Shown: positions 37,018-47,840, counted from the first letter of the stretch. The stretch is 64,000 nt of DNA from Vitreoscilla filiformis (GCF_002222655.1 NZ_CP022423.1:1302001-1366000); one strand, 5' to 3'. The notes: a model not told the origin generated them from the sequence alone. A program made the numbers and translations.

Positions 37018-38916
37018 ATGAATCGCTACCCTCTCTGGAAATACCTGCTGCTGGCTTTCACGCTGGTGGTGGGCCTGGTCTACACCCTGCCCAACTTTTT
37101 TGGTGAGGCGCCAGCGGTGCAAGTCTCCAGCGGCAAGGCCACGCTGAAGATCGATGCCAAGCTGCAAGAGCGCGTCGAGCAAGCCCTCCAGCAAGCGGGG
37201 GTGTCGGCGGTGTATGTGCAGTTTGAAGGCAACTCGGTGCGCGCACGCTTCGCGGACACCGACACCCAAATCAAAGCCAAGGATGCCATTTCCAAGGCAC
37301 TGAACCCGGATGCAGCCGATCCGAGTTACATCGTGGCGCTCAACTTGGTGCCACGCTCACCGGCTTGGTTGAGCAGCCTGCACGCTTTGCCGATGTACCT
37401 GGGGCTGGACTTGCGCGGCGGGGTTCACTTCTTGATGCAAGTGGACATGAAGGCCGCCTTGACCAAGAAGGCCGAGGCGCTGACGGGCGACATCCGCAGC
37501 ACGCTGCGCGACAAGAACATCCGCCACGCCGGCATCACGCGTGATGGGCAGACGGTGGTGGTCAACTTCCGTGACGCCGCCACCCGCACCACGGCGTTGG
37601 GCGTGCTGTCCGATGCCCAGCCCGATGTGGCCTGGACGGAAGTCGCCGCCAGCAACGGTGATTTGGCCCTGAGTGGCACCCTCAAACCGCCTGCCGCTGT
37701 GAAGGTGCAAGAAGCGGCGCTCAAGCAGAACATCACCACGTTGCACAACCGGGTGAACGAGTTGGGCGTGGCTGAGCCGGTGATTCAGCAGCAAGGCCTG
37801 GATCGCGTCGTGGTGCAACTGCCGGGGGTGCAAGACACCGCCAAGGCCAAGGACATCATCGGTCGCACCGCCACCCTGGAGGTGCGTCTGGTGGACGACT
37901 CGCCCGAAGCCGCCGCAGCTGCCGTAGGCGCAGCGCCGGTGCCGTTTGGCACGGAGCGGTATGTTGAGCGGGGCGGTGGCCCGCTGATCGTCAAGCGCCA
38001 AGTCATCCTCACCGGGGACAACCTGACGGACGCCCAAGCCGGCTTCGACGACCATCAACAACCGGCCGTGCACCTGACCCTGGACGCCAAAGGCGCCCGC
38101 ATTTTCCGCGACGTGACGCGTGAAAACGTCAACAAACGCATGGCCATTCTCTTGTTCGAAAAGGGCAAGGGTGAAGTGGTGACGGCACCGGTGATTCGCT
38201 CCGAAATCGGTGGCGGGCGCGTGCAGATTTCTGGCCGCATGACCACGCAAGAAGCCAACGATCAAGCGCTGCTGCTGCGTGCGGGTTCGCTGGCTGCGCC
38301 GATGGAGATCATCGAAGAGCGCACCATTGGTCCGAGCTTGGGCGCAGACAACATTGAAAAGGGCTTCAAGAGCGTGGTGTGGGGCTTTGCGGCCATCGCC
38401 GTGTTCATGTGCCTGTACTACATGCTGTTTGGCCTGTTCTCGTCGCTGGCGTTGGCGTTCAACCTGTTGATGCTGGTGGCGGTGCTGTCGCTGATGCAAG
38501 CCACGCTGTCCTTGCCGGGCATTGCGGCCATTGCGTTGGCGCTGGGCATGGCCATTGATGCCAACGTGCTGATCAACGAGCGGGTGCGTGAAGAGCTGCG
38601 CAACGGGGCGTCGCCACAAGCGGCCATCCACGCCGGTTACGAACGTGCCTGGGCCACGATTTTGGATTCCAACATCACCACGCTGATTGCCGGTGTGGCC
38701 TTGCTGGCCTTTGGGTCGGGCCCGGTGCGCGGTTTTGCCGTGGTGCATTGCCTGGGTATCTTGACCTCGATGTTCTCGGCGGTGATGTTCTCGCGTGGCC
38801 TCGTCAACCTGTGGTACGGGCGGCAAAAGCGGCTCAAATCGGTGTCGATTGGCCAGGTGTGGCGCCCGGTGCCGGTGGCCGAGCAGCAGCCCACAGCCTC
38901 GTCGGATGCGGCTTGA
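37018..38916 (+). CDS. secD: Protein translocase subunit SecD
   Basis: Inner-membrane subunit using proton motive force to pull substrates out on the periplasmic side, 632 residues. Helix 1 lies at about 6-26, and the periplasmic P1 domain follows, including YLGLDLRGGVHFLMQVD. Five C-terminal helices contain GIAAIALALGMAIDANVLI with the conserved Asp. I chose ATG 37018 (NRYPLWKYLLLAF) over the frame opening at 36955 because no homology precedes it. Confidence 0.96.
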   Translation: MNRYPLWKYLLLAFTLVVGLVYTLPNFFGEAPAVQVSSGKATLKIDAKLQERVEQALQQAGVSAVYVQFEGNSVRARFADTDTQIKAKDAISKALNPDAADPSYIVALNLVPRSPAWLSSLHALPMYLGLDLRGGVHFLMQVDMKAALTKKAEALTGDIRSTLRDKNIRHAGITRDGQTVVVNFRDAATRTTALGVLSDAQPDVAWTEVAASNGDLALSGTLKPPAAVKVQEAALKQNITTLHNRVNELGVAEPVIQQQGLDRVVVQLPGVQDTAKAKDIIGRTATLEVRLVDDSPEAAAAAVGAAPVPFGTERYVERGGGPLIVKRQVILTGDNLTDAQAGFDDHQQPAVHLTLDAKGARIFRDVTRENVNKRMAILLFEKGKGEVVTAPVIRSEIGGGRVQISGRMTTQEANDQALLLRAGSLAAPMEIIEERTIGPSLGADNIEKGFKSVVWGFAAIAVFMCLYYMLFGLFSSLALAFNLLMLVAVLSLMQATLSLPGIAAIALALGMAIDANVLINERVREELRNGASPQAAIHAGYERAWATILDSNITTLIAGVALLAFGSGPVRGFAVVHCLGILTSMFSAVMFSRGLVNLWYGRQKRLKSVSIGQVWRPVPVAEQQPTASSDAA

Positions 38917-38951
38917 GCCCGTTGCCCTGAACTGATTCCTGGAGTGGACTG

Positions 38952-39986
38952 ATGGAGTTTTTCCGGATTCGCCGCGACATCCCGTTCATGCGGCATGCGC
39001 TGGTGTTCAACCTGATTTCGGCGCTGACCTTCGTGGCGGCAGTGTTTTTCTTGGTGACGCGTGGGTTGCACCTGTCGATCGAGTTCACCGGTGGCACCGT
39101 GCTGGAGGTGGCCTATCAGCAAGCGGCTGACCTGGGCAAGGTGCGTCAGGTGGTGGACACCCTGAAACTGGGCGATGTACAGGTGCAAAACTTTGGCACC
39201 TCGCGGGATGTGATGATCCGCTTGCCGGTGCGCCAAGGTGTCAAGCAGTCGGAGCTGTCGGCGCAGGTGTTCGGCGCGTTGTGCGCAGCCGAACAAGGCC
39301 AGGTGGCGACTCGGCAGTACACCACCCCGCAAGGCGAGCAGGTGAGCCGCCCGGCTTGCACCACGGCAGCAGGTGAGCCGCTGACGCTCTCTCGCACCGA
39401 GTTCGTCGGCCCGTCCGTGGGTGATGAGTTGGCCGAAGATGGCGCCAAGGCGCTGCTGTTCGTGGTTGCCGGCATCATGATTTACTTGGCGATCCGCTTC
39501 GAGTGGAAGTTCGCCGTGGCCGCCATCGTGGCCAACTTGCACGATGTCATCATCATCTTGGGCTTTTTTGCCTTCTTCCAGTGGGAGTTCTCACTCTCCG
39601 TACTGGCAGCGGTGTTGGCGGTGTTGGGCTACTCGGTGAACGAGTCGGTGGTGATCTTTGACCGAATCCGCGAAGCCTTCCGCAAGTACCGCAAGATGAC
39701 CACCGCCGAGGTCATCAACCACGCCATCACCTCGACCATGAGCCGCACCGTCATCACCCACGGTTCGACGCAGATGATGGTGCTGTCGATGTTGCTGTTT
39801 GGTGGCCCGACGCTGCACTACTTTGCCGTGGCCCTGACCATCGGCATTTTGTTTGGCATTTACTCGTCGGTGTTCGTGGCTGCGGCGATTGCCATGTGGC
39901 TGGGCGTCAAGCGCGAGGATCTGATCAAGGGGGGGCCGAGCAAGGCGTCCGACCCGGATGATCCGAACGCGGGGGCGGTGGTGTAG
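38952..39986 (+). CDS. secF: Protein translocase subunit SecF
   Basis: Partner of SecD, 344 residues, six membrane helices. FTGGTVLEV in the N-terminal region, GDELAEDGAKALLFV and LGYSVNESVVIFDRIRE are diagnostic. Ribosome site TGGAGTGGACTG precedes the ATG. It is 35 bp after secD; the DUF1631 gene follows closely on the same strand. Confidence 0.96.
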   Translation: MEFFRIRRDIPFMRHALVFNLISALTFVAAVFFLVTRGLHLSIEFTGGTVLEVAYQQAADLGKVRQVVDTLKLGDVQVQNFGTSRDVMIRLPVRQGVKQSELSAQVFGALCAAEQGQVATRQYTTPQGEQVSRPACTTAAGEPLTLSRTEFVGPSVGDELAEDGAKALLFVVAGIMIYLAIRFEWKFAVAAIVANLHDVIIILGFFAFFQWEFSLSVLAAVLAVLGYSVNESVVIFDRIREAFRKYRKMTTAEVINHAITSTMSRTVITHGSTQMMVLSMLLFGGPTLHYFAVALTIGILFGIYSSVFVAAAIAMWLGVKREDLIKGGPSKASDPDDPNAGAVV

Positions 39987-39997
39987 ATTCCGGCGCC

Positions 39998-42409
39998 ATG
40001 GCTGCCGAATTACCCGCAGATGTTTCCTTGGTTGAACGTGCGCGGGTTTTCTTTGTCGACGTTTTTTGCGAAGGGCTGGACACCTGGGCTCCACCTGCGT
40101 CGAACGTCGATCCTGAGCTGCAACAGATGCTGTCGGCACACTTGGCCCATTGGCCGGAACAGATGCGCCGACGCATGCACCAGCGGCTGAAAGCGGTGTC
40201 CTCGGGCGCGAGCCCCGAGGCGCTGGCAGGAGACGTGCCTGTGTTGGCCGTCTTGCCCCAAGGCGGTTTGGCGCTGGTTGACGAAGAAGCTGTGCAGCTC
40301 AGCATCCTGATCTCTCGGCTGTCCTTGGCGATCATGGATCGCTCAACCTGGGAGTATGCGGGGCTTAGGGCACGCGTCACCCGGTTGTTGCAGGTCGATG
40401 ACCTGCCTGCGGAGGATGTGCTGCGGCCCCAAACCCTGGCGCATTGTTGGTTGCATGCATGGCAGTCGGCTGGTTTGCCACTGCGGGCCTGGCACGCTGC
40501 GGAAGACCACTGGCAGCGCCTGTGTGCCAGCCACAGCGAGATGGCCTATGGCCGCACCAATGGCTGGCTGGTGGAGCAAGGGGCGGTTGCGGAGATCGAT
40601 CTGCGCTCTTTGATTCGCCGCGCCCAAGACCGGGGGCCGGCTGCACTGGCCACCCCCGTTACACCACCGCCTGCGCCTGCCAGCCATGCCAAGGTGTCCC
40701 ATCGGGCGCCGCCTCCACCGCCGGCCAGCGAACGGCGGGCTGCCGGGGCGGCACCTGGGGGTGGGCTGTCAGGTCGGGGCTTGCCCGCTGCGTTGCAGGG
40801 TGGCGGTGGCACTGGCGGTGGTTCGCGTGGGATGGCGGCGGCGCCAGGTTCTGGGGCCCCAGCAGCGGTTCAGGAAGAAACGCGCTTGTTGACGCGCCCT
40901 CAAGGTGCCGCGCCTGGAGAGGCCCCTGGGGGGGGCGCACTGCCCCTGGTCAAGCGTTTGAGCGATTTGCTGGAAAAGCAGATCCCGGGTTTTCGGGCGA
41001 TGGGGCGCAATGTGTCGCCCTCAGAAGCGTTGACCCAGGCCATGCAGCGGGTGCAGCAGCGGCTCCAGCAGTTGCCAGGGGGGACGCAGCATCTGTCGCT
41101 TCAAGCAGGGGCGGGCGATTTGGCGCCCATGCTGCGAGAGCTGCAAGCACAAATCCGAGCTGTCAAACAGGCGGCAGGGACACCGCACGAACGAGCCACC
41201 GTCGAGCTGGTGGCGCTGATGTTCCAGAGTTTGTTGACCGAGGAAAAAATTCCGGCCGATGTGCGCATCTGGTTTGCTCGCTTGCAGATGCCCACCCTGC
41301 GCATCGCGCTGGCCGATGCCGATTTTTTCACCCATGAAGACCATCCCGCACGGCGTTTGATTGATCGCATGGGGGCGTGTGTCATGGGTTTTGAAGGCGA
41401 CGGCGGCGCTTCCGACCTGAGTTTGGTGGCGGAGATCCGGCGTGTGGTGCAGGTGGTGGAAGCGTTTCCCGAAACGGGCGTGCGCGTGTTCAAAACCGTG
41501 CTGCGCGAGTTCGAGCAGTTTTTGGAGGGTTACTACCAAGGGCAGAACGAGGCCATGCGCACCGGCGTGTCGCTGGCGCAGCGCATTGAGCAGCGTGAGG
41601 CGCTGGCGGTGCAGTACACCATCGAGCTGCGCAAACGGCTCAGTGATGTGCCCGTCCCTGTGACGGTGCGTGAATTTTTGTTTCACCTTTGGGCGGACGT
41701 GTTGGCCACCCAGGCGGTGCGCCATGGCTTGAACAGCGCTGAAGTGCGATGGGCGCGGGAAGTGGCCCTCGACCTCATCTGGCAAGCGGGTGCGAAAACG
41801 TCGCAAGAGCAGCGCATGGAGGCGATGCGGCGCTTGCCGGGTTTGTTGGCCGCTTTGCGGCAAGGCATGCAGCTCAGTGGCTTGGACGCTGAACGGCAAA
41901 CCCAGGTGGTGCAGTCCCTGAGTGTGGCGCTGGCCACGGCATTTGCGGCGCGGGCGCCGGTGTTGAGTGCCGCCCAGTTGGCACAGCTCAAGCAGCGACT
42001 CAAAACCATCGACGAGATGATGCCCGACGGCGAGTTGGAGCTGGACGATGCGTGGGTGCTCGATGAAACCAGTCACCAACAAGAGGGCTTGGACATTGTC
42101 AGCGACGGGGGCTCTTTGCCCAGTCCGGCGTACTTGGTACGTGCAGCGGAGCTGGCGGTGGGCAGCACCTACACCTTGGAGCATCGGGGGCAGCGCTTGG
42201 CCGTGCGCCTGATTTGGCAGGGCATGAACCGGCAATTGACGCTGTTTGCCACGCAAGAAGGAACCTGCTTGCTGTTCCAGCGGTCGCGGTTGGCCGCTTT
42301 CTTGCAAGCGGGTTTGCTGGTGCCCGTGCAGGAAGAAACACTCACGGTGCGTGCCGCCCGCCGCGCCATCGATCAGATCAGCGCCGATCCCTCCAAGCTG
42401 TTGGGCTAG
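39998..42409 (+). CDS. DUF1631 family protein
   Basis: A large cytoplasmic protein of unknown function, 803 residues. The middle contains the DUF1631 signature (IPADVRIWFARLQMPTLRIALADADFF, then HPARRLIDRMG). A Gly/Pro/Ala-rich low-complexity linker at about 215-310 separates N-terminal and central helical parts. A C-terminal segment (about 700-803) ends in VRAARRAIDQIS. Homologs are widespread in Burkholderiales and Xanthomonadales and are sometimes misnamed thymidine phosphorylase. It follows secF by 11 bp, so it may be co-transcribed. Confidence 0.85.
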   Translation: MAAELPADVSLVERARVFFVDVFCEGLDTWAPPASNVDPELQQMLSAHLAHWPEQMRRRMHQRLKAVSSGASPEALAGDVPVLAVLPQGGLALVDEEAVQLSILISRLSLAIMDRSTWEYAGLRARVTRLLQVDDLPAEDVLRPQTLAHCWLHAWQSAGLPLRAWHAAEDHWQRLCASHSEMAYGRTNGWLVEQGAVAEIDLRSLIRRAQDRGPAALATPVTPPPAPASHAKVSHRAPPPPPASERRAAGAAPGGGLSGRGLPAALQGGGGTGGGSRGMAAAPGSGAPAAVQEETRLLTRPQGAAPGEAPGGGALPLVKRLSDLLEKQIPGFRAMGRNVSPSEALTQAMQRVQQRLQQLPGGTQHLSLQAGAGDLAPMLRELQAQIRAVKQAAGTPHERATVELVALMFQSLLTEEKIPADVRIWFARLQMPTLRIALADADFFTHEDHPARRLIDRMGACVMGFEGDGGASDLSLVAEIRRVVQVVEAFPETGVRVFKTVLREFEQFLEGYYQGQNEAMRTGVSLAQRIEQREALAVQYTIELRKRLSDVPVPVTVREFLFHLWADVLATQAVRHGLNSAEVRWAREVALDLIWQAGAKTSQEQRMEAMRRLPGLLAALRQGMQLSGLDAERQTQVVQSLSVALATAFAARAPVLSAAQLAQLKQRLKTIDEMMPDGELELDDAWVLDETSHQQEGLDIVSDGGSLPSPAYLVRAAELAVGSTYTLEHRGQRLAVRLIWQGMNRQLTLFATQEGTCLLFQRSRLAAFLQAGLLVPVQEETLTVRAARRAIDQISADPSKLLG

Positions 42410-42423
42410 CGGGTAACGCCTGC

Positions 42424-42903
42424 TCAGTGAATCAGCCGATCTTCGGGGGTGACGAACAGTTCATCCAAAACGAGCGACTCCGGCTCTTGGCCCAGGCTCC
42501 AAAACACCATCAGAATGATGATTTTCAGATCGTCCAGCGCCAGCGGGCCCGGCTCAAAACCGACAGCCGCCAGAGCCCGGTCGATGACACGTTCGCGCAG
42601 ATCGGACGTTAACCCCCCGGTGTTCTCCAAGAAATGGATGAAGCCAATGCACTCCTCACCCAGGGCGGCTTGCTCTTGCGGCAGATACACGCGCACGCTG
42701 TGGGCTTGGGCGGCTTGGGGGGCGATGGGCAGTGCTTCTGAGGGAATGGACGTCGGAGACAAGCCATCCAACCAAGACAGGGCTTCTTGGATGTCATCGG
42801 TTTCGAAACCGACCGCCGACAGCTTGCGCCACAGCTGCTCGTGATCCGGGCAGGCATCTGGCCGCCAATAGTTCTCGTAGAGGTAGACCAGGACGTCAAA
42901 CAT
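42424..42903 (-). CDS. smg: Smg family protein (DUF494)
   Basis: Smg/DUF494 protein, 159 residues, role not established. MFDVLVYLYENYW at the start and ALDDLKIIILMVFWSLGQEPESLVLDELF at the end are the family blocks. ATG at 42903 lies eight bases after the dprA stop, which matches the frequent dprA-smg pairing. It is convergent with the DUF1631 gene, 14 bp apart. Confidence 0.93.
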   Translation of the reverse strand: MFDVLVYLYENYWRPDACPDHEQLWRKLSAVGFETDDIQEALSWLDGLSPTSIPSEALPIAPQAAQAHSVRVYLPQEQAALGEECIGFIHFLENTGGLTSDLRERVIDRALAAVGFEPGPLALDDLKIIILMVFWSLGQEPESLVLDELFVTPEDRLIH

Positions 42904-42911
42904 GCGGCTGA

Positions 42912-44072
42912 CTATAACCGAGCCGTGCGCTGGAACCAGCCGCCCGGCAGGCGGAGCACTTGGCCGCTCAATTCCAGGCACAGCAACTGCGCTTGTAGTT
43001 CGGCAGCCGACAGTTGGGTGCTGGCGGACAGGGCGTCCAGATCCTGCGGAGCTGGTGTCAGCGCTTGGAGGATGGCGTCGGTCTGTGGCGACGTTTCCAC
43101 CCAAGGCAATGGGGAAGGTGCCTCGGGAGCGGCAGCAGGCGGCGGCGGCAACGAGGTTCCACCGGGGTGGCCGCCCAAGGTCTGCAAGATGTCCGTCACC
43201 TCTTCGACGAGCTGGGCCCCTTGTTTGATCAAATGATGGCAGCCCCGGTATTGCGGCACCCGCAGCGGGCCGGGTACAGCAAACACATCGCGCCCCAGAT
43301 CGGCTGCCAATTGGGCGGTGATGAGCGAGCCGGATGGCAAATTGGCCTCCACCACCAGCACCCCTGTGGCCAATCCGGCGATCAAGCGGTTGCGACGCGG
43401 AAATTGCAGCGGCTGCGAAGGTGTGCCCGGCGGAAACTCACTCACGATGGCCCCGTGTTCGGCAATTTGGTGCGCCAAGGCACGGTGCCGATGGGGGTAA
43501 ACGATGTCGGGCCCGGTGGCAATCACGGCCAGCGTGCCGCCGGGTTCTCGCAGGCTGGCTTCGTGGGCAGCACCGTCGATGCCGATGGCCAAACCGGACA
43601 GCACTTGCCACCCTGCTTGGCTGAGTCCCAGTGCGAACTCTCGGGCCAGTGCTTTCCCTTGTGCGGTGCATTGCCGGCTCCCCACGATGGCCACACCCGG
43701 CTGAGCCAGGCGCTGACGCTGGCCAGTCAGGTAGAGAAGCACCGGGGCGTCGTGAAGTTGTCGCAGGGGGGCGGGATAGTCGGGATCATCCCAGGTCACG
43801 ATGTCCCGGGGGGCTGGGCTAGGGGTGTCCAGCCAGCGCCGGGTGCGTGTCAGCGTGGCGGCCCATTCTGGGGGCGTTTGGCCCAGTGCTTGCACGACAC
43901 TGGGCCCCACCCAATCACGCAGCACATGCGGTGCAGCATCGAAAATGGCGGCAGGGGAACCCAGCGCCTGGAGCAGGCGTCGGGCGGTGACCGGCCCCAC
44001 GCCCGGGGTCAGGCTCAAGCGCAGCCAGGCGTTCAGGGCGTCGGCATCGGAAAAATCGGTGGGTGTTGGCAT
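42912..44072 (-). CDS. dprA: DNA processing protein DprA
   Basis: DprA/Smf, 386 residues, loads RecA on incoming single-stranded DNA in natural transformation. An N-terminal helix-hairpin-helix/SAM-like part (TPGVGPVTARRLLQALG) is followed by the Rossmann domain with VAIVGSRQCTAQGKALA, GLAIGIDGAAHEASL and FPRRNRLIAGLA. A C-terminal winged-helix region (ILQALTPAPQDLDALSAST) is present. Full length. Upstream of smg on the same strand. Confidence 0.95.
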   Translation of the reverse strand: MPTPTDFSDADALNAWLRLSLTPGVGPVTARRLLQALGSPAAIFDAAPHVLRDWVGPSVVQALGQTPPEWAATLTRTRRWLDTPSPAPRDIVTWDDPDYPAPLRQLHDAPVLLYLTGQRQRLAQPGVAIVGSRQCTAQGKALAREFALGLSQAGWQVLSGLAIGIDGAAHEASLREPGGTLAVIATGPDIVYPHRHRALAHQIAEHGAIVSEFPPGTPSQPLQFPRRNRLIAGLATGVLVVEANLPSGSLITAQLAADLGRDVFAVPGPLRVPQYRGCHHLIKQGAQLVEEVTDILQTLGGHPGGTSLPPPPAAAPEAPSPLPWVETSPQTDAILQALTPAPQDLDALSASTQLSAAELQAQLLCLELSGQVLRLPGGWFQRTARL

Positions 44073-44102
44073 GGGGCCTCACCATGCCTCAAGCCCGGGC
44101 CT

Positions 44103-45272
44103 TCAGGGGGCCGTGAAACGCTCACCCACCCGCACCGGATCGTTCGTTTGCAGGATCAGCGCAAACGATGCCCGCTGGTAAACGCGGAACACGAACATCA
44201 ACCCGCTGCGCTGATCTGGCAGTTGCAGGGTGATGCGGTCGGGTGAAGTGGTGTCCATGCGCTGGCGGCCTGCCCGCCACAGTGCCAGCACATGGCCGCG
44301 TTCGACGCCCTGCATCGCCCCTCGATTGAGGATGACGATCTGGTTTTGCCCCGCGTTCAAGCTGTCGCCATAGATGGCAGCCACACGTCCGCTGAGGGGC
44401 TGGGCGGGCGCGTGCGGAACGAAGGGGGCTTTGTCGCTGTCGGGTAAGGGCAGCAGGCGGTCGCCCAGCGTGGCTTCTTCACGCAGTTGGGTGATGACCA
44501 CGGTCGAGGGGTGAACCACCTTGTCGTCCTCGCGCTCGGTGGTGTCTCCCAACGCGGTCACTTGGGCCACCCCCACATGGCGGCCTTCGTAGCCGAGCAC
44601 GACCCCGTTGTCTGGGTCGATGATTGGCCGTGCGGGGCGGAAAATCTGCCACTGGCGTGCTCCGCTGACATCACCGCGCACATAAGCCTCTTCACCGCGT
44701 GACACCAGCATGCGCCCCTCTTGGGTGGCAGCGATGCGCGGGGCCATGGTGAGTTGGTCTTGCTCGAACACCACCGCGTCGTTCAGGAACGGCATGAGCA
44801 AATGCATGGGCACCGAGCTGATGGGCAGATCGGTGCTTTCGATTTCACGCACATGGGGGTGCAGTTGGCCGTCACGCGTCCCTGTGTCGACTGGCTGACC
44901 AATGGCCAACTTGGCGTAGCCGTCCCCCTTGACCAACACCAGCAGTTGCCCCGGGTAGATCAGATGAGGGTTGCGGATTTGCTCCAAGTTCATGCCCCAT
45001 AACTCGGGCCAACGCCACGGGGAGCGCAGAAACAAGCTGGAGATGCCCCACAGCGTGTCGCCCCGCTTGACGGTGTAGGAATCGGGCGCATTGGGGGCCA
45101 GTTCGCTCAGCGGTACGCCTTGGGAGGCGACTTGCTGGGCGGTGTTGCGCTGCTGTGAGGTCACGGGATAAGGCGGGGCGGCGTGGCTCAGACCTGGAGG
45201 CAGCAAAGCCCCCAGGCCAGCGGCCAGGGCCAGCTGACGCCGGGTCAAGGGTACGGACAAGGGTCGGCTCAT
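44103..45272 (-). CDS. LysM-domain exported protein
   Basis: Exported peptidoglycan-binding protein, 389 residues. The N-terminus has an arginine-rich start and hydrophobic segment ending near SHAAP, residue 33 or so. A single LysM domain with [16 protein letters not shown] and [10 protein letters not shown] lies at about 65-115. The remainder is the long C-terminal domain found in the LysM protein encoded between dprA and def in many Burkholderiales. GGGAG ten bases before ATG 45272 supports this start. Role in envelope upkeep is inferred. Confidence 0.88.
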   Translation of the reverse strand: MSRPLSVPLTRRQLALAAGLGALLPPGLSHAAPPYPVTSQQRNTAQQVASQGVPLSELAPNAPDSYTVKRGDTLWGISSLFLRSPWRWPELWGMNLEQIRNPHLIYPGQLLVLVKGDGYAKLAIGQPVDTGTRDGQLHPHVREIESTDLPISSVPMHLLMPFLNDAVVFEQDQLTMAPRIAATQEGRMLVSRGEEAYVRGDVSGARQWQIFRPARPIIDPDNGVVLGYEGRHVGVAQVTALGDTTEREDDKVVHPSTVVITQLREEATLGDRLLPLPDSDKAPFVPHAPAQPLSGRVAAIYGDSLNAGQNQIVILNRGAMQGVERGHVLALWRAGRQRMDTTSPDRITLQLPDQRSGLMFVFRVYQRASFALILQTNDPVRVGERFTAP

Positions 45273-45369
45273 GAAATGGACACTCCCGGGGGGTGGGGCG
45301 AAATGTGGGGGGCGATGCAACAATGCCGCTCAATCCCCCTTGGCTTGTTCGGCATTTTCCTGTTTTGTC

Positions 45370-45918
45370 ATGGCTATGGCTCTGCTTCCCATCCTTCGTT
45401 ATCCTGATCCTCGTTTACACACGGTGGCTGCGCCTGTCGCGGTTGTTGACGATGAGGTACGCCGTTTGGTGGATGACATGTTCGAGACCATGTACGCCGC
45501 CGACGGTCTGGGCCTGGCGGCCACTCAGGTGAATGTGCATCGCCGGGTGATCGTGATCGACATTTCGGAAGAGCGTAACCAGCCCCAGGTGCTGATCAAT
45601 CCCGAACTGCTGGCTGTGAGCGAGGAAATGCGCGTTGGCAATGAAGGTTGCCTGTCGGTGCCGGCGGTGTTTGACGATGTGCAGCGCCACGCCCGCATCA
45701 CGGTGCGGGCGCTGGATCGCCAAGGCCAGCCCTGGACGATGGAGGTTGAAGGTCTGGCGGCGGTGTGCGTGCAGCATGAAATGGATCATTTGGCGGGCAA
45801 AGTGTTCGTCGAATACCTTAGCCCGCTCAAGCGCGAGCGCATCAAAACCAAGATGCTGAAAAAGACACGCGAAGAGCAAAAAGACCAAAAAGACGCCAAA
45901 TTGGCCAAGCGACGCTGA
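45370..45918 (+). CDS. def: Peptide deformylase
   Basis: Metallo-deformylase, 182 residues, removes formyl from nascent Met. All three motifs are present: GLGLAATQ (46-53), EGCLS with Cys94 as metal ligand, and QHEMDHLAG with His136, Glu137 and His140. It ends in a lysine-rich tail ([18 protein letters not shown]). ATG 45370 or 45376; the ORF opening at 45271 is not homologous. It is followed by fmt after 14 bp. Confidence 0.96.
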   Translation: MAMALLPILRYPDPRLHTVAAPVAVVDDEVRRLVDDMFETMYAADGLGLAATQVNVHRRVIVIDISEERNQPQVLINPELLAVSEEMRVGNEGCLSVPAVFDDVQRHARITVRALDRQGQPWTMEVEGLAAVCVQHEMDHLAGKVFVEYLSPLKRERIKTKMLKKTREEQKDQKDAKLAKRR

Positions 45919-45932
45919 ACAACGGGGGATTC

Positions 45933-46916
45933 ATGAGCACAACACCCCGTTTGCGCGTCGCCTTTGCTGGGACGCCCGAGTTTGCCGCCGTGGCTTTGGC
46001 CGATCTTTTGGCTGCTGGTTTTACCGTGCCGCTGGTGCTGACCCAGCCCGACCGCCCCGCCGGTCGGGGCATGAAACTCACGCCTTCGCCCGTCAAAGCG
46101 CTGGCGCTGCAACACGGCATTCCGGTGGCGCAGCCGCGCAGCTTGCGGCTGGATGGCAAGTTCCCAGAGGAAGCCGCCGCCGGTCGTGCGGCGTTGGACG
46201 CTGCCGGCGCCGATGTGCTGGTGGTGGCGGCCTACGGGCTGATCCTGCCGGCGTGGGTGTTGGCGCATCCGCGCTTGGGGTGTTTGAACATCCACGGTTC
46301 GTTGTTGCCGCGCTGGCGTGGTGCGGCGCCTATCCACCGCGCCATTGAGGCCGGGGATGCCGAAACCGGCATCGCCATCATGCAAATGGACGAAGGGCTG
46401 GACACGGGCGCCGTGATCGCCCAACACGCCGAGCCGATCCGCACCGAGGACACCACCGCCACCTTGCACGACCGTCTGGCTGCTTTGGGCGGGCGCCTTA
46501 TGGTGTCGGTGTTGCAGCGTGCTGAGTTGGGCGATGCCCTGGCCGCGCAACCGCAACCCAGCGCCGGTGTGTGTTACGCCCACAAAATCGAGAAGGCCGA
46601 AAGCACCATCGATTGGGCGCTGCCCGCCGCGCAGATCGAACGCCGCATGCGGGCCTTCGATCCGTTTCCGGGGGCCAGCTTTCAGTGGCAGGGCGAGTCC
46701 GTCAAGCTGTGGCAAGCGCGGGTCGTGGCGCTTCAGGCGCCGGCGGTGGCGGGCACGGTGGTGCAGGTGTCGTCGGATGGGCTGGTGATTGCCTGCGGCC
46801 AAGACGCTTTGCAACTGACGCAAGTGCAGCGCCCGGGAGGCAAACGCCAGCCCGTCAGCGCGCTGTTGCAGGCCCGGCCTGTTGAGGTTGGACACGTTTT
46901 AGGCGCCGCCGCTTGA
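45933..46916 (+). CDS. fmt: Methionyl-tRNA formyltransferase
   Basis: Formylates initiator Met-tRNA using 10-formyl-THF, 327 residues. [14 protein letters not shown] opens the N-terminal domain, and the [16 protein letters not shown] signature holds the catalytic region with the INIHGS-type motif (NIHGSLLP). The C-terminal OB-type domain includes [11 protein letters not shown]. It forms an operon with def. Confidence 0.96.
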   Translation: MSTTPRLRVAFAGTPEFAAVALADLLAAGFTVPLVLTQPDRPAGRGMKLTPSPVKALALQHGIPVAQPRSLRLDGKFPEEAAAGRAALDAAGADVLVVAAYGLILPAWVLAHPRLGCLNIHGSLLPRWRGAAPIHRAIEAGDAETGIAIMQMDEGLDTGAVIAQHAEPIRTEDTTATLHDRLAALGGRLMVSVLQRAELGDALAAQPQPSAGVCYAHKIEKAESTIDWALPAAQIERRMRAFDPFPGASFQWQGESVKLWQARVVALQAPAVAGTVVQVSSDGLVIACGQDALQLTQVQRPGGKRQPVSALLQARPVEVGHVLGAAA

Positions 46917-46980
46917 ACTGGGTGGGCAGGGGCATCATCTAAGGGCCATCGCTGGCATCACGCAGAGGAGGATCGTCCCC

Positions 46981-47829
46981 ATGTTCAACCTGATGAAAAC
47001 CGCCATCCTGATGGCTGCCATCACCGCACTGTTCATGGCGGTGGGGGCTTTCTTGGGCGGACAGGCCGGGATGATGCTGGCGCTGCTGGTGGCGCTGGGC
47101 ATGAATGTCTTCAGTTACTGGTTCTCCGACCAGATGGTGCTGAAGATGTACGACGCCCAAGAAGTGGACGAAACCAGCGCCCCGCACTTCTACCGCATGG
47201 TGCGTGAGCTGGCACAGCGCGCCGAGCTGCCCATGCCGCGTGTGTACATCATCAACGAGGCGGCGCCCAATGCGTTTGCCACGGGCCGCAACCCCGAGCA
47301 CGCGGCCGTCGCGGCGACCACGGGCATCCTGGAAGTGTTGTCCGAGCGGGAATTGCGAGGGGTCATGGCGCACGAGCTGGCGCATGTGAAACACCGCGAC
47401 ATCCTCATTTCCACCATCAGCGCCACGATGGCGGGGGCCATTTCCATGCTGGCCAACTTTGCCGTGTTCTTTGGGGGGCGCGATGAGGAAGGCAAACCGG
47501 TGAACCCGATCGCCGGCTTGTTGGTGATGCTGCTGGCTCCGCTGGCAGCCAGTTTGATTCAAATGGCCATCAGCCGGGCGCGTGAGTTCGAAGCCGATCG
47601 TGGGGGCGCCGAGATCTGTGGGGATCCGCGTGCGTTGGCGTCGGCGTTGGACAAGATTCACCGCTACGCCCTGGGCATCCCGTTCGACACCACCGAGCGG
47701 CACCCCGAAACCGCGCAGATGATGATTTTGAACCCGCTGTCGGCTGAGGGGCTGAAGGGGTTGTTCTCAACCCACCCTGCCACCGAAGAACGCATCGCCC
47801 GGTTGCTGGCGCTGGCGCAGCGCAGGTGA
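46981..47829 (+). CDS. htpX: Membrane zinc protease HtpX
   Basis: Inner-membrane M48 metalloprotease, 282 residues, degrading damaged membrane proteins with FtsH. Two N-terminal helices are at about 6-45. The zinc motif HELAH is at 131-135, and the third ligand Glu lies in [23 protein letters not shown] near the end is typical. ATG 46981 with GAGGAGGATCGTCCCC upstream. In other bacteria it is stress-induced; no heat-shock promoter was identified here. Confidence 0.95.
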   Translation: MFNLMKTAILMAAITALFMAVGAFLGGQAGMMLALLVALGMNVFSYWFSDQMVLKMYDAQEVDETSAPHFYRMVRELAQRAELPMPRVYIINEAAPNAFATGRNPEHAAVAATTGILEVLSERELRGVMAHELAHVKHRDILISTISATMAGAISMLANFAVFFGGRDEEGKPVNPIAGLLVMLLAPLAASLIQMAISRAREFEADRGGAEICGDPRALASALDKIHRYALGIPFDTTERHPETAQMMILNPLSAEGLKGLFSTHPATEERIARLLALAQRR

Positions 47830-47840
47830 AACACCGCAGT

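Noticed and set aside
37357..38826. 489-residue open frame opposite secD
   Set aside because: Antisense shadow; composition is His/Arg/Gln-rich, and SecD on the plus strand is certain.
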